Notes under the pieces: model-generated
What the model was told of the DNA's origin: nothing
Seen by the model: only the letters and a program-made list of their open reading frames with translations
Databases searched by the model: none
Assembly: GCA_964646035.1 (NCBI GenBank)
Contig: CAZYDJ010000001.1
Coordinates: 14,806-78,805 of the forward strand
Direction: 5' to 3'
Source: CAYLMM01 sp964646035
Lineage (GTDB): Bacteria; Krumholzibacteriota; Krumholzibacteriia; LZORAL124-64-63
Length of the DNA stretch: 64,000 bases
Translations under genes and position numbers: made by a program
Shown: positions 19,122 to 27,567 of the stretch, in pieces
Numbering within the stretch: position 1 is the first letter of the stretch
Layout of the letters: each line of letters opens with the position of its first letter

Positions 19122-19607
19122 CTACTGGTTATCGTAGGATTCGATCGAGTCTTCGCTGACATCGAGCTCGACGCCGGCCTGGGCGAACATCTCGCGGGTC
19201 TCGGCCCCGGCGTGATATCGCTTCCGGGCGACCACCCGTTTGATGCCGACGTTGATGATCAGCATGGCGCAGATGCGACAAGGCTCCATGCTGCAGTAGA
19301 GGGTCGATCCGTCGAGGGAGATTCCGTAGCGGGCCGCCTGGCAGACGGCGTTCTGCTCGGCGTGGATGGTGCGCATGCAGTGGACGCTTTCCGCGCCCTG
19401 GTCGTCGATAACCTTTTTCAGCAGATGTCCGACCTCGTCGCAATGGGGCAGCCCGGCGGGGGATCCGACGTAGCCGGTGGCCACGATGCGCCGGTCCTTG
19501 ACGATGATGCAACCGCTCATGCCGCGGTCACAGGTGGCTCGCTTGGCCACCTCGGCCGTCAGGCCCAGGAAATACTCGTCCCAGCTCGGCCGGCTGTGAA
19601 TTCCCAT
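19122..19607 (-). CDS. Deoxycytidylate deaminase (dCMP deaminase/ComEB-like)
   Basis: A 161-residue zinc-dependent deaminase. The zinc and catalytic motif is HAEQNAV (His ligand plus catalytic Glu) followed by CSMEPCRIC (two Cys ligands), the pattern of dCMP deaminases and ComEB. The N-terminal WDEYFLGLTAEVAKRATC and the extra Cys and His residues (CDRG, HCDE, HCMRT) match the second zinc site of that family. It converts dCMP to dUMP for thymidylate synthesis. GGAGGGG lies shortly before the ATG. It stands upstream of the TetR operon in the same direction, separated by the operator region, and is probably transcribed independently. Confidence 0.85.
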   Translation of the reverse strand: MGIHSRPSWDEYFLGLTAEVAKRATCDRGMSGCIIVKDRRIVATGYVGSPAGLPHCDEVGHLLKKVIDDQGAESVHCMRTIHAEQNAVCQAARYGISLDGSTLYCSMEPCRICAMLIINVGIKRVVARKRYHAGAETREMFAQAGVELDVSEDSIESYDNQ

Positions 19608-19692
19608 GTCCCCTCCGTTGCGATGCTCCGGACCGGCGCCAGCCGCCGGTCTTCAAGGCGATCACGTTAGTCCCGCACGGCCGCGCAGACCA

Positions 19693-19728
19693 GAAAAAAG
19701 CCCCGGGAGGAAGATTCCCCCCGGGGCC
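19693..19728 (-). terminator. Intrinsic terminator of the OB-fold secreted-protein gene
   Basis: Read on the minus strand, GCCCCGGG and CCCGGGGC arms (19720-19727 and 19700-19707) form an eight-pair GC stem followed by TTTTTT, about 35 bases after the stop of the gene ending at 19762. Confidence 0.8.
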
Positions 19729-19761
19729 GTGTCGCCGAGCCTACGCTCGTAAGCAGCAGTG

Positions 19762-21723
19762 CTACTTCACGAGAGACAGCTTGCGAACCTGGTATACCTC
19801 GGAGCCGATACGCAGGCGCGCGAAGTACGTGCCGCTGGCCAGCTGCTGGCCCGCGGAGTTGCGGCCGTCCCAAGTCATGGCGTATTCGCCGGCCTCAAGA
19901 GTGCCGTTGTGCAGGGAGGTGATCATCTCGCCCTTGATGTTGTAGATGTTGAGCTGGGCAAGATTCGACCGCGTGAGGACGAACTTGATCTCCGTCTGCG
20001 GGTTGAACGGGTTCGGAGCGATGGACTGCAGGCCGCCCGCGGGCAGCACGCTGGGCAGTTCGTCGCCGATGCCCGTGATCGGGGCCAGGACATGGTCGTC
20101 ACGATACGGGGTGATCTGGAAATCGCCGTACTCGTAATCCATGAATCCGGTGACCGACACGAAGTCGCCGATGGTCGGCTGATAAGTCAGCTCGATGTTC
20201 GGATCGACACAGACGCTGTCCGCGCGGACATGGGTGTCGGAGATGATGTACTCACCGTAGCCCAGTGTGTCCATGACCGTCGAGATGACGGTGCGGACCC
20301 AGACGCTCTCGTAGGCTTCGCCGTAGACGCTGTCGCCGTCTTCCAGGGTATCGTCGCGCAGATAGCGCGTCGCGACCTTGGCCGCCCGGGGCATCGTATT
20401 GTTGTAGGAAACGATGTTCACGGCTGCGGAACCGGCCGAGGAGTGCGGGGCCATCTCGGTCAGGCCGTAGTACTCGTCGATGTAGCCGCCGACCTCTACC
20501 AGGTCGCCCTGGTAGACGGAGCCGTAGGCGCCGGAGCCATCATAGACGAGGAGGCCGGAGAACTGGCCTTCGCCGTCCTGCATGATGAACTTGCTGACCG
20601 TTCCCGCGTCGCCGGTGCCGGCGGTAACCACGCCGCGCACGTTGACGACCTTGCCGTAGTAGGACGAACTCTGGGAAAGGCTGTCCGGATGGGCGTACTG
20701 GACGTCGTAGATCGGAGTGAAGCCTACCGCGATCTCGTACCAGCCGCCGGGGGCCGCGCCGGGATTGTTCACGGTCTGAGCGGCTGTGTCGGTGGCCTGC
20801 ACGTAGTAGTCGATCTGAACGCCGGTGTGGGTTGCCGGGATCGTGCCGGACCAGAGGTTGCCGCCGACGTTGGCCATGGCCACCGAGTTGAAGATGCCGG
20901 TGCTGTCGCCGGCGTCGTCGCGGTAGTACAACATGGCCGAAGTGATGCCGGCGTCGTCGGTGATCGTCGCGGAGACGGTGACCACGTCGCTGGCCTCAGG
21001 CGTCCAGTTATCGCAAAAGACGCCGTCGATGATCGGAGCGGTGTCGCCCAGAGGATTCTCGATGATGTCGCTCTGGCGGCGGGGCTTGAGCTCGATCAGC
21101 CCGTTGTAGCTCACGCAGATGCCGGAGGCGAGATACTCGTCGCCGTCGGCCATGGTGCCCAAGTCGATGCCGGTGTCCTTGTCGATGTAGACAAGAATGG
21201 TGTCTGTGCCGACGAAGAGCTTGAAATCACCGCTCGCGGTGGGAGACGTCCAGTTCTTCTCCACCACGGTGCCGATCACACCGATCAGGGAGCCGACGCT
21301 CTCGTAATCGGCCAGAACCGCGTCGATGCCGAGGATCGCGGGATCGTATTCGGTCTCGAGACCCATGGGAACGAAGTTGAAAGGAGGCTGCAGCTGGATC
21401 TCGCCGCTGTAGGCGCCGACGGTGCCGGTGATCTGGACGCGATCGCCGTACACGAAGGTGTAGCCGGCGGTGGAGGTGTCATAGAAGCCGACGCCGCCTG
21501 TGTCGTCCTGGATGTAGTGGGTGCCGGTGTTGTAGACGCCCTTGGGCGAGGTGATCTTGCCCTCGATAGTCACGACTTGGCCGTAATAGGTAGCCGTCGC
21601 ATCGGGCGTGCCGTCCAGGTTATAAACCTGGATGTCGTCAATGTCGACGGTCTGGGCGGAGGCCGCCCCGGTAAGCGCCAGCAGGAAGAGGGCTGCCAGC
21701 GCCACATTCACTAACTTCTTCAT
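19762..21723 (-). CDS. Secreted protein with OB-fold-like repeats and FlgD-Ig/T9SS-like sorting domain
   Basis: The start is ATG 21723 (MKKLVNVALAAL): GAGGAG lies nine bases upstream, whereas the in-frame ATG at 21732 touches it. The product has 653 residues with a signal peptide ending at ASAQ. Three similar segments have an OB-fold look (YYGQVVTIEGKITSPKG, then HYIQDDTGGVGFY; YYGKVVNVRGVVTAG, then FIMQDGEGQFSGL; and ISTVMDTLGYGEYII), as in YhcR-type nucleic-acid-binding repeats. A central Ig-like part (SATITDDAGITSAMLYYRDD) follows the first two. Residues about 570-653 form the sorting domain SIAPNPFNPQTEIKF...QVRKLSLVK. No catalytic domain is visible, so it is likely a surface-bound or released binding protein. 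Confidence 0.8.
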   Translation of the reverse strand: MKKLVNVALAALFLLALTGAASAQTVDIDDIQVYNLDGTPDATATYYGQVVTIEGKITSPKGVYNTGTHYIQDDTGGVGFYDTSTAGYTFVYGDRVQITGTVGAYSGEIQLQPPFNFVPMGLETEYDPAILGIDAVLADYESVGSLIGVIGTVVEKNWTSPTASGDFKLFVGTDTILVYIDKDTGIDLGTMADGDEYLASGICVSYNGLIELKPRRQSDIIENPLGDTAPIIDGVFCDNWTPEASDVVTVSATITDDAGITSAMLYYRDDAGDSTGIFNSVAMANVGGNLWSGTIPATHTGVQIDYYVQATDTAAQTVNNPGAAPGGWYEIAVGFTPIYDVQYAHPDSLSQSSSYYGKVVNVRGVVTAGTGDAGTVSKFIMQDGEGQFSGLLVYDGSGAYGSVYQGDLVEVGGYIDEYYGLTEMAPHSSAGSAAVNIVSYNNTMPRAAKVATRYLRDDTLEDGDSVYGEAYESVWVRTVISTVMDTLGYGEYIISDTHVRADSVCVDPNIELTYQPTIGDFVSVTGFMDYEYGDFQITPYRDDHVLAPITGIGDELPSVLPAGGLQSIAPNPFNPQTEIKFVLTRSNLAQLNIYNIKGEMITSLHNGTLEAGEYAMTWDGRNSAGQQLASGTYFARLRIGSEVYQVRKLSLVK

Positions 21724-21918
21724 TCTTGCCATCTCCTCTGCCAGAGGGGCGAATCAACTTTGCTTAGGAACAGTGCGTTCACAAGCCCGCGGAGTCAGTG
21801 TCAAGTTTGGACTATCGCAGAAGAGCGGAACGCAGTCGTTGCGCAGGGTTCTCGCGTGAAACCTCTGCATCCTAACTTGGTATCATATCACCTGATTGCA
21901 AGCATGTCCACGGATTAG

Positions 21919-21960
21919 CAAAAAAATCGGCCTAGACCGAAAAAACCGCCGGTGACGGCC
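21919..21960 (-). terminator. Tandem intrinsic terminators after gpmI
   Basis: On the minus strand, GCCG-TCAC-CGGC followed by GGTTTTTT, and then TCGGT-CTAG-GCCGA followed by TTTTTTT, lie about 45-85 bases past the gpmI stop. The stems are short but both end in long T-runs. Confidence 0.6.
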
Positions 21961-22002
21961 CAAACCCCTTCAGAACGACTCCAAATACCCAAAAGGGGCA
22001 AT

Positions 22003-23580
22003 TCAGGACTCGGATATGACTGAGCGGCCGCTCATCTGCTCCGGTTTGGCCAGCTCCAAAAGGTCCAGAATCGTGGGCGCGATGTCCCGCAATCCGAAAC
22101 TTCCCGCGGCGATCACGTCATTGCGGCCGGCGAATTTCTCGGCCACCAGAATCAAAGGCACTTCATTGAGGGTGTGATTGGTCAGCACCCGGCCGCTTTC
22201 GTCGATCATCTCCTCGCAGTTGCCGTGGTCGGCGGTAACCAGCATGGCGCCGCCGCGGTCCAGGACATCGGACACGATCCCGGCCAGAAGCCCGTCGAGG
22301 GTCTTGATCGCCGACACGGCCGCATCGAGTACACCGGTATGACCGACCATGTCCCCGTTGGCGAAGTTGACGACGATCAGATCGTGCTCGCCGGCGGCCA
22401 CGGCCTCGCGCACGACGGCGGCGACGGCCGGGGCGCTCATCTCCGGCTGGAGATCGTAAGTGGCCACCTGCGGCGACGGGACCAGGCGCCGGTCCTCGCC
22501 GGGAAAAGGCTCCTCGCGTCCGCCGTTGAGGAAATAAGTCACGTGGGCGTATTTTTCGGTTTCAGCGGTGCGCAGGTTGCGCAGGCCGTTGGCCTCCAGA
22601 ACGTCGGCCAGGATTCCCTGATGCACCTGGGGCGGGAAGAGCACCGGCAGATCGAGGTTCTCGTCGTAGAGGGTCATGCAGAGATATGCGACCGACGGCC
22701 GCAAAGGGCGGTCGAAGCCGTCGAAATCATCTTTGTTGAAGGCCCAGGTCAGTTCGCGGGCCCGGTCGGCCCGGAAGTTCCAGAAGAAGACGCCGTCGCC
22801 GTCTTCGATCACTGCCAGCGGGGATCCGTCCGCGCCGACGATGACGTGGGGCTCGACGAACTCGTCGGTGATTCCCGCGGCGTAGGAATCGCGGACCGCC
22901 TGCTCGGCGTCGCCGGCCTTTTCGCCTTCGCCGTGAACCAGGGCGCGCCAGGCCTTCTCCACCCGGGCCCATCTCTTGTCGCGATCCATGCCCCAGTAGC
23001 GGCCGCCGACCGATACGATCCGGCCGGCGCCCAGGCGATCGAGTTCCGCCTGCAATTCGCCCAGATAACGAAGTCCGCTTTCCGGGTCGGTATCGCGGCC
23101 GTCGAGGAATGCGTGTACGCAGATGTCGGCGATGCCGGCGTCCCTGGCCTCGCGCACGATGCCGTAGAGATGTTCGGTGTGGGAATGGACTCCGCCCGGA
23201 GAGACCAGCCCCAGCAGGTGCAGTCTGCCTTCCTTCCGCCGTACCGCGGATACGAAATCGCGCCAGGCCGGCACCTCGGACAGGCCGCCGGCCGCCATTA
23301 CCCGGCTGACCCGGTTGAGGTCCTGGTCGATCACCCGGCCGGATCCGATGGTCAGATGGCCCACTTCGCTGTTGCCCATCTGCCCCTCGGGCAGACCCAC
23401 GGCGGGGCCGCAGCAGACAAGGCTGGTCCAGGGATAATCCACGAAGAGCGACTCGAAACAGGCGGGGCGGGCAAGCGCCACCGCGTTGCCCCGGTCGTGT
23501 CCGGGACCCTCCGGACGCAGGCCGACGCCGTCGAGGATGCAGAGCACCAGTGGTTTGCGCGTCGATCCGTCAGACATCAT
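22003..23580 (-). CDS. gpmI: 2,3-bisphosphoglycerate-independent phosphoglycerate mutase
   Basis: A 525-residue enzyme that interconverts 3- and 2-phosphoglycerate in glycolysis and gluconeogenesis. The metal site CILDGVG near residue 14, the nucleophile Ser71 in MGNSEVGHL, IGSGRVIDQDLNR, HAFLDGRDTDP and GGRYWGMDRDKRW, the late metal ligands ANGDMVGHTG and TADHGNCEEM are all present, in the normal order and at normal length for the cofactor-independent, Mn-dependent family. Its first codons overlap the end of a small cNMP-binding-like gene by 11 bases, so the two are probably co-transcribed. Tandem terminators follow. Confidence 0.95.
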   Translation of the reverse strand: MMSDGSTRKPLVLCILDGVGLRPEGPGHDRGNAVALARPACFESLFVDYPWTSLVCCGPAVGLPEGQMGNSEVGHLTIGSGRVIDQDLNRVSRVMAAGGLSEVPAWRDFVSAVRRKEGRLHLLGLVSPGGVHSHTEHLYGIVREARDAGIADICVHAFLDGRDTDPESGLRYLGELQAELDRLGAGRIVSVGGRYWGMDRDKRWARVEKAWRALVHGEGEKAGDAEQAVRDSYAAGITDEFVEPHVIVGADGSPLAVIEDGDGVFFWNFRADRARELTWAFNKDDFDGFDRPLRPSVAYLCMTLYDENLDLPVLFPPQVHQGILADVLEANGLRNLRTAETEKYAHVTYFLNGGREEPFPGEDRRLVPSPQVATYDLQPEMSAPAVAAVVREAVAAGEHDLIVVNFANGDMVGHTGVLDAAVSAIKTLDGLLAGIVSDVLDRGGAMLVTADHGNCEEMIDESGRVLTNHTLNEVPLILVAEKFAGRNDVIAAGSFGLRDIAPTILDLLELAKPEQMSGRSVISES

Positions 23581-23983
23581 GCCTCCTGAGTGTACCGGCG
23601 GGCAGGACCCACAGATCGGTCCTGCCGAGAGCCATCACGAGCATCCGGTCCAGGGGAAATACGTTGCGGCGTTCCGGACCGGGGGCCGAGTCGTTCGATT
23701 CCGGTTCCGCAGTCGAACGGGCCACAAGATATGAACCGGCCTGCAGTACCGCACGGCAGACTTCTCGCCCGTCCGGCAGGAATTCCGAGATGCGCAGCCG
23801 GCCGAGCCGGATCACGACCTCTAGGCCGGGTTCGGGGCGAAAGATCTGATTGGCGGCCAAGGGAACGACCCGGGCCTCACGTCCCAGACTGCGGCTGAGC
23901 CCCGGTCTGCCCGAGAAGATCCTGGCAGCCCGGCCCAACGCCAGTTCACCAGCGCCGGCGGACTGCGGCATATCCGTCTTCAA
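23570..23983 (-). CDS. Small protein resembling a cyclic-nucleotide-binding domain, no DNA-binding domain
   Basis: A 137-residue protein from TTG 23983, which has AGGAGG eight bases upstream; an ATG in that leader is in another frame. The middle reads like the beta-roll of Crp/Fnr effector domains (VVIRLGRLRISEFLPDGRE, then VLQAGSYLVA), but the helix-turn-helix that would follow is absent and the end runs into gpmI with an 11-base overlap. It could be a stand-alone sensor domain or a degraded regulator. Assignment is tentative, as the family match is by eye only. Confidence 0.5.
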   Translation of the reverse strand: MKTDMPQSAGAGELALGRAARIFSGRPGLSRSLGREARVVPLAANQIFRPEPGLEVVIRLGRLRISEFLPDGREVCRAVLQAGSYLVARSTAEPESNDSAPGPERRNVFPLDRMLVMALGRTDLWVLPAGTLRRHDV

Positions 23984-24059
23984 TCGCCATCCCTCCTATG
24001 TCTTGCGATCTGCGATCGACGGTAACATACGCCGTTGGCCCCCGCCAGCCCACCGGTTC

Positions 24060-24088
24060 TTGACATGCACCGGGGTCGACTCTAACGT
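24060..24088 (+). promoter_or_regulatory. Promoter of the thiamine operon
   Basis: A perfect -35 box TTGACA at 24060-24065, a 17-base spacer and TAACGT at 24083-24088. Transcription would start about 24094-24096, directly before the riboswitch aptamer at 24100, which supports the assignment despite the weak -10. Confidence 0.6.
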
Positions 24089-24099
24089 AGCCGCATATC

Positions 24100-24171
24100 C
24101 GTTAGGGGTGGTCGCAAGACCTGAGAGATACCCTTGGAACCTGAACCGGGTCATTCCGGCGTAGGGAAACG
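24100..24171 (+). ncRNA. TPP riboswitch (THI element)
   Basis: The aptamer is complete: P1 from CGTT (24100-24103) with AACG (24168-24171), GGGGTG at 24105-24110, P3 GGTC-GCAA-GACC, the pyrimidine-binding core CTGAGA at 24121-24126 and TACCC, GAACCTGA, and the pyrophosphate-binding half CCGG-GTCATT-CCGG-CGTAGGGAA. It lies in the leader of the TonB receptor, thiamine diphosphokinase and symporter operon and should turn these off when thiamine diphosphate is abundant. Confidence 0.95.
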
Positions 24172-24212
24172 TGATGAGAACCACGCGACCCACACGTGCC
24201 GGCTTCCTGGGA

Positions 24213-24258
24213 GGGGCCGGTTTTCTGATGCCGGCCCCTGTAAGACCGTCCTTACAGG
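24213..24258 (+). promoter_or_regulatory. Riboswitch expression platform: competing hairpins including a Shine-Dalgarno sequestering stem
   Basis: GGGGCCGG (24213-24220) pairs with CCGGCCCC (24231-24238). CCTGTAAG (24237-24244) pairs with CTTACAGG (24251-24258), whose 3' end is the first part of the ribosome site AGGAGG used by the ATG at 24270. The two stems share 24237-24238, so they compete at their junction. There is no T-run, which favours control of translation over termination. Confidence 0.55.
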
Positions 24259-24269
24259 AGGCTCTCGTA

Positions 24270-26849
24270 ATGCTGTCCCAGTCCTTTCTCCGGCGAAGCC
24301 GCACCGGTGGATTCGTCGCTCCCCTGTTGATCCTGCCGAGCGCCCTGCTGCTGATCCTGTTGACGAGTTACGCCGCCTTCAGCGCCGAAACCGGGGAAAG
24401 CACGGTCCTGCTCGGGCGCGTGGCCGACGCCGCCAGCGGCGCGCCGCTGGCCAACGCCAACGTTTCGGTCCAGGGCTCGACCGCGGGCACCATGACCACG
24501 AACGACGGCTGGTTCTCCCTGCGCGGAGCGCCGGACAGACCCTATACCCTGGTCGTCTCCTTCATCGGATACGAAACGTTGCTGCTGGCCGTGGATCCCG
24601 CCTCGATCGCGCCGGGCGAGTTCCTGGAGCTGGCTCTCCAGCCCACCGTCTACGCGACGGAACAGATCGTCGTGACGGCTTCTCGCTACGGATCGGACCT
24701 GCACCTCAGCCAGACGAACATCCCCCGCGAGGAACTGCAGAGAAGAATCGCCGACACCGATATCCCGCTGCTGCTCGAGGACACGCCCGGGCTGTACGCC
24801 AGCAGTGATGCGGGCAACGGCATCGGCTACACGTACCTGAAGATCCGCGGCTTCGACCAGCGGCGCGTCGGCGTGATGGTCAACGGCATCCCCCTGAACG
24901 ATCCCGAGGACCACCAGGTCTACTGGGTTGATCTGCCCGACCTCGCATCCTCGCTCGAGGACGTCCAGGTGCAGCGCGGGGTCACCAACTCCCTGGGCGG
25001 GATGACAGCCATCGGCGGAACAGTCAACCTGGTGACCGACATCCTCTCGGTGGAGCCCCGGGCCAGGGCCGCCGCCTACGCCGGAAGCTACGGCACGGCC
25101 AAGCAGTCGCTGCTCTACAACACCGGGCTGGTCAACGACCGGTTCAGTTCGGCGATGCGCATCAGCCATCTCGAGAGCGACGGCTACCGCGACCGGTCGG
25201 GCAGCGACCAGTGGGCCGTGTTCTGGAGCGGCCGCTACCAGACCCCGAACAGCGCCACCCAGATCAACATCTACACCGGACGCGAAAAGACCCTGCACGC
25301 CTGGGACGCGATCGACGAGGACACTCTCGAAAACGACCGCACATACAATCCCGAAACCTACGCCAACGCCGTCGACGACTTTCGGCAGCCCCATTACGAG
25401 CTGCACCACCGCTGGAACGTGGGCGACAACCTCATGCTGAAGAACTCGGCCTTCGTCATCCACGGCGAGGGATTCTACGAGAACTTCAAGGATGACCGGC
25501 AGGCCGGCGATTTCGGTCTCGACCGCTCCGACTTCCTGGGTCTCGATCCCGAGGCCGAAGTCGATCTGGTGCGGCGCAAGTGGGTCCGCAAGGATCAGGT
25601 GGGTTGGGTGCCCCAGCTGATGATGGACCATTCCGGCGGCCGAACCGTGATCGGAGGCGACGTCTACACCTTCCACAGCAATCATTGGGGAGATGTGATC
25701 TCGGTCGAGGGCTTCACCCCCGACGACATGGTCGGAGGGCTGAAGTACCACGAGTACACCGGCGACAAGGTCGCGTGGTCGGCCTATGTGAACGAACGCT
25801 GGGAGGCCCTACCCGGATTCACCCTGATGGCCGACCTGCAGTTCCAGCATAAGCGCTACGAATTCATGCAGGAACCGGCGGGCAATTTCCAGGGCGATCT
25901 GCGCAACGCCTACACCGTCGATTATGACTTCTTCAATCCCAAGGGCGGCTTCTTCTGGGATCTGCCGCGCGATCTGCTCGGCGGCGACACGGGGCTCTAC
26001 GGTCACGTCGGACAGACCCATCGCGAACCCGCCGACAGCGATCTCTTCGACACCTGGGACGGCCCGGACGACCTGGGCGTCCAGCCGTTGTTCAGCCGTT
26101 CCGAGCCGGTGGACGAGAACGGCGACGGCAGCGTCGACTACGTGCGGTGGTACGATCCGCAGGTGCGGCAGGAGAAGGTGCTTAACTGGGAAGGCGGATT
26201 CAGCTGGCGTACGCGGGCGGTGTCCCTGACCGTCAACGGCTATTGGATGGATTTCGAGGACGAAATCGTTCCCTACGGCGCAGTGGACGATGACGGCCTC
26301 GCCATCCGCGGCAACGCCGACAAGACCCTGCACCGGGGAATCGAAATGGGGCTGGCGGCGCAGATCACGCCGGTCCACCGGCTGCGCCTGGCCGCGTCGA
26401 AGAGCTGGGACGAGTACGATCGGTTCAGCGTTTTCGAGGATGTCTGGGACTGGGATACCGGGGAATACCTGGGAACCACCGAGACGGACTACTCCGGCAA
26501 TCCCATCCCGCTGTTCCCGGACCACCTGCTGAGCGCGACCGTGGAATCGGATCTCGGCCCCCTGGACACCAGCGTTCGCCTGCGTCGAGTCGGCAGGCAG
26601 CATCTCGACAATACCGGTCGAGACAATCGGGTCATCGACGCCTACACTACCGTGGATCTGGGCCTGAGCGCCGATCTGGCCGCCCTGGGCGGCGAGTCGC
26701 TTTCCGGAGCGTTTTTCGATTTTCGCCTGCGCAACCTGTTTGATGTGGAGTACGAGACCAACGGATATTACGATCCTTGGGCTGGAGGGAACATGAGGAT
26801 TCCCGCCGCCAAACGTAATTTCCTGGCTGGGATCAGGGCTGCTTTCTGA
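24270..26849 (+). CDS. TonB-dependent outer-membrane receptor, predicted thiamine uptake
   Basis: The start ATG 24270 (MLSQSFLRR) has AGGAGG nine bases upstream; an open frame back to GTG 24171 overlaps the riboswitch and is leader. The product has 859 residues. Signal segment about residues 15-40, a carboxypeptidase-like regulatory domain at about 45-125 (VLLGRVADAASGAPLANANV), plug domain from about 125 to 260 (EQIVVTASRYGSDL, LKIRGFDQRRVGVMVNGIPLNDPE, DVQVQRGVTNSLGG), then a 22-strand-type barrel ending in an aromatic residue (GIRAAF). The TPP riboswitch and the following genes point to thiamine or a thiamine phosphate as ligand, as for the TonB receptors of Bacteroidetes THI regulons; the ligand is inferred from context. 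Confidence 0.88.
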   Translation: MLSQSFLRRSRTGGFVAPLLILPSALLLILLTSYAAFSAETGESTVLLGRVADAASGAPLANANVSVQGSTAGTMTTNDGWFSLRGAPDRPYTLVVSFIGYETLLLAVDPASIAPGEFLELALQPTVYATEQIVVTASRYGSDLHLSQTNIPREELQRRIADTDIPLLLEDTPGLYASSDAGNGIGYTYLKIRGFDQRRVGVMVNGIPLNDPEDHQVYWVDLPDLASSLEDVQVQRGVTNSLGGMTAIGGTVNLVTDILSVEPRARAAAYAGSYGTAKQSLLYNTGLVNDRFSSAMRISHLESDGYRDRSGSDQWAVFWSGRYQTPNSATQINIYTGREKTLHAWDAIDEDTLENDRTYNPETYANAVDDFRQPHYELHHRWNVGDNLMLKNSAFVIHGEGFYENFKDDRQAGDFGLDRSDFLGLDPEAEVDLVRRKWVRKDQVGWVPQLMMDHSGGRTVIGGDVYTFHSNHWGDVISVEGFTPDDMVGGLKYHEYTGDKVAWSAYVNERWEALPGFTLMADLQFQHKRYEFMQEPAGNFQGDLRNAYTVDYDFFNPKGGFFWDLPRDLLGGDTGLYGHVGQTHREPADSDLFDTWDGPDDLGVQPLFSRSEPVDENGDGSVDYVRWYDPQVRQEKVLNWEGGFSWRTRAVSLTVNGYWMDFEDEIVPYGAVDDDGLAIRGNADKTLHRGIEMGLAAQITPVHRLRLAASKSWDEYDRFSVFEDVWDWDTGEYLGTTETDYSGNPIPLFPDHLLSATVESDLGPLDTSVRLRRVGRQHLDNTGRDNRVIDAYTTVDLGLSADLAALGGESLSGAFFDFRLRNLFDVEYETNGYYDPWAGGNMRIPAAKRNFLAGIRAAF

Positions 26850-26862
26850 TGGAAGGAAAAGC

Positions 26863-27567
26863 ATGAAAGAGAGAGGAGCCAGTTCTCTCATCTTTCCGAT
26901 CGGCGGGCGCCGGGCTGTCGTGCTGTGCGACGGCCCCCTGCCTCCGTCCCCCCTGATCGAATATTGGCTCGACGGAGCCGAAATGTTCATCTGCGCCGAC
27001 GGGGCCGGATATCCTTATGATGAGATTCCCCGGCCGCCGGACATCGTCATCGGCGATTTCGACTCCCTGAGCGGCCATTTGTTGTCGGGACGTTCCGGGC
27101 CCCGCTATCTGCAGTCGACCGACCAGGACACCACCGACTCCGAGAAGGCCCTGGTCTTCTGCGCCGGCGAAGGCGTCGCTGAAGTTGTGCTGCTCGGCGC
27201 CACCGGCTGGCTGATCGACCACACCCTGTACAACGTCTCGCTCCTCGAGAAATTCGCCGACCGGCTGCGGATCTGCCTTTCGGATCGCTTCAGCAGCACG
27301 GTGCGTATAGGGCCCGGGGAATCGACGCACTGGCATCTTCCGGCCGGGACGCCGTTCTCTCTCAGCCCGCTGACCGGCAATGCGAAAGGCGTCACCATCG
27401 CCGGCGCCGAGTTTTCGCGGCGCGAGTTCGACATCGACGGCAAAGGTCCGGCCACGATCTCCAATACCGTCGCCGAGCCTCCCCTCTTCCTTGAAATCAC
27501 TTCCGGATCGCTGCTGTTCACCGTGCGCCACGATCTCTCGGAGCAGGGCCATACGGTGGTCCCCTGA
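26863..27567 (+). CDS. Thiamine diphosphokinase
   Basis: A 234-residue protein of the eukaryote/ThiN-like thiamine pyrophosphokinase family, which converts thiamine plus ATP to thiamine diphosphate. The diagnostic N-domain motifs are CADGAG, VIGDFDSLSG and QDTTDSEKAL, with GATGWLIDHTLYN completing the active site. The C-terminal beta domain includes the expected Ser-rich turn GPATISNTV. It follows the TonB receptor by 13 bases and overlaps the symporter gene by one base (TGATGA). In the operon it would trap imported thiamine as the active cofactor. Confidence 0.9.
   Translation: MKERGASSLIFPIGGRRAVVLCDGPLPPSPLIEYWLDGAEMFICADGAGYPYDEIPRPPDIVIGDFDSLSGHLLSGRSGPRYLQSTDQDTTDSEKALVFCAGEGVAEVVLLGATGWLIDHTLYNVSLLEKFADRLRICLSDRFSSTVRIGPGESTHWHLPAGTPFSLSPLTGNAKGVTIAGAEFSRREFDIDGKGPATISNTVAEPPLFLEITSGSLLFTVRHDLSEQGHTVVP

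Noticed and set aside
21799..21804. TTGACA on the minus strand as promoter of the OB-fold secreted-protein gene
   Set aside because: No acceptable -10 box lies 16-18 bases downstream.
23996..24304. Minus-strand frame over the TPP leader
   Set aside because: It covers the riboswitch and leader hairpins, which explain the conservation there.
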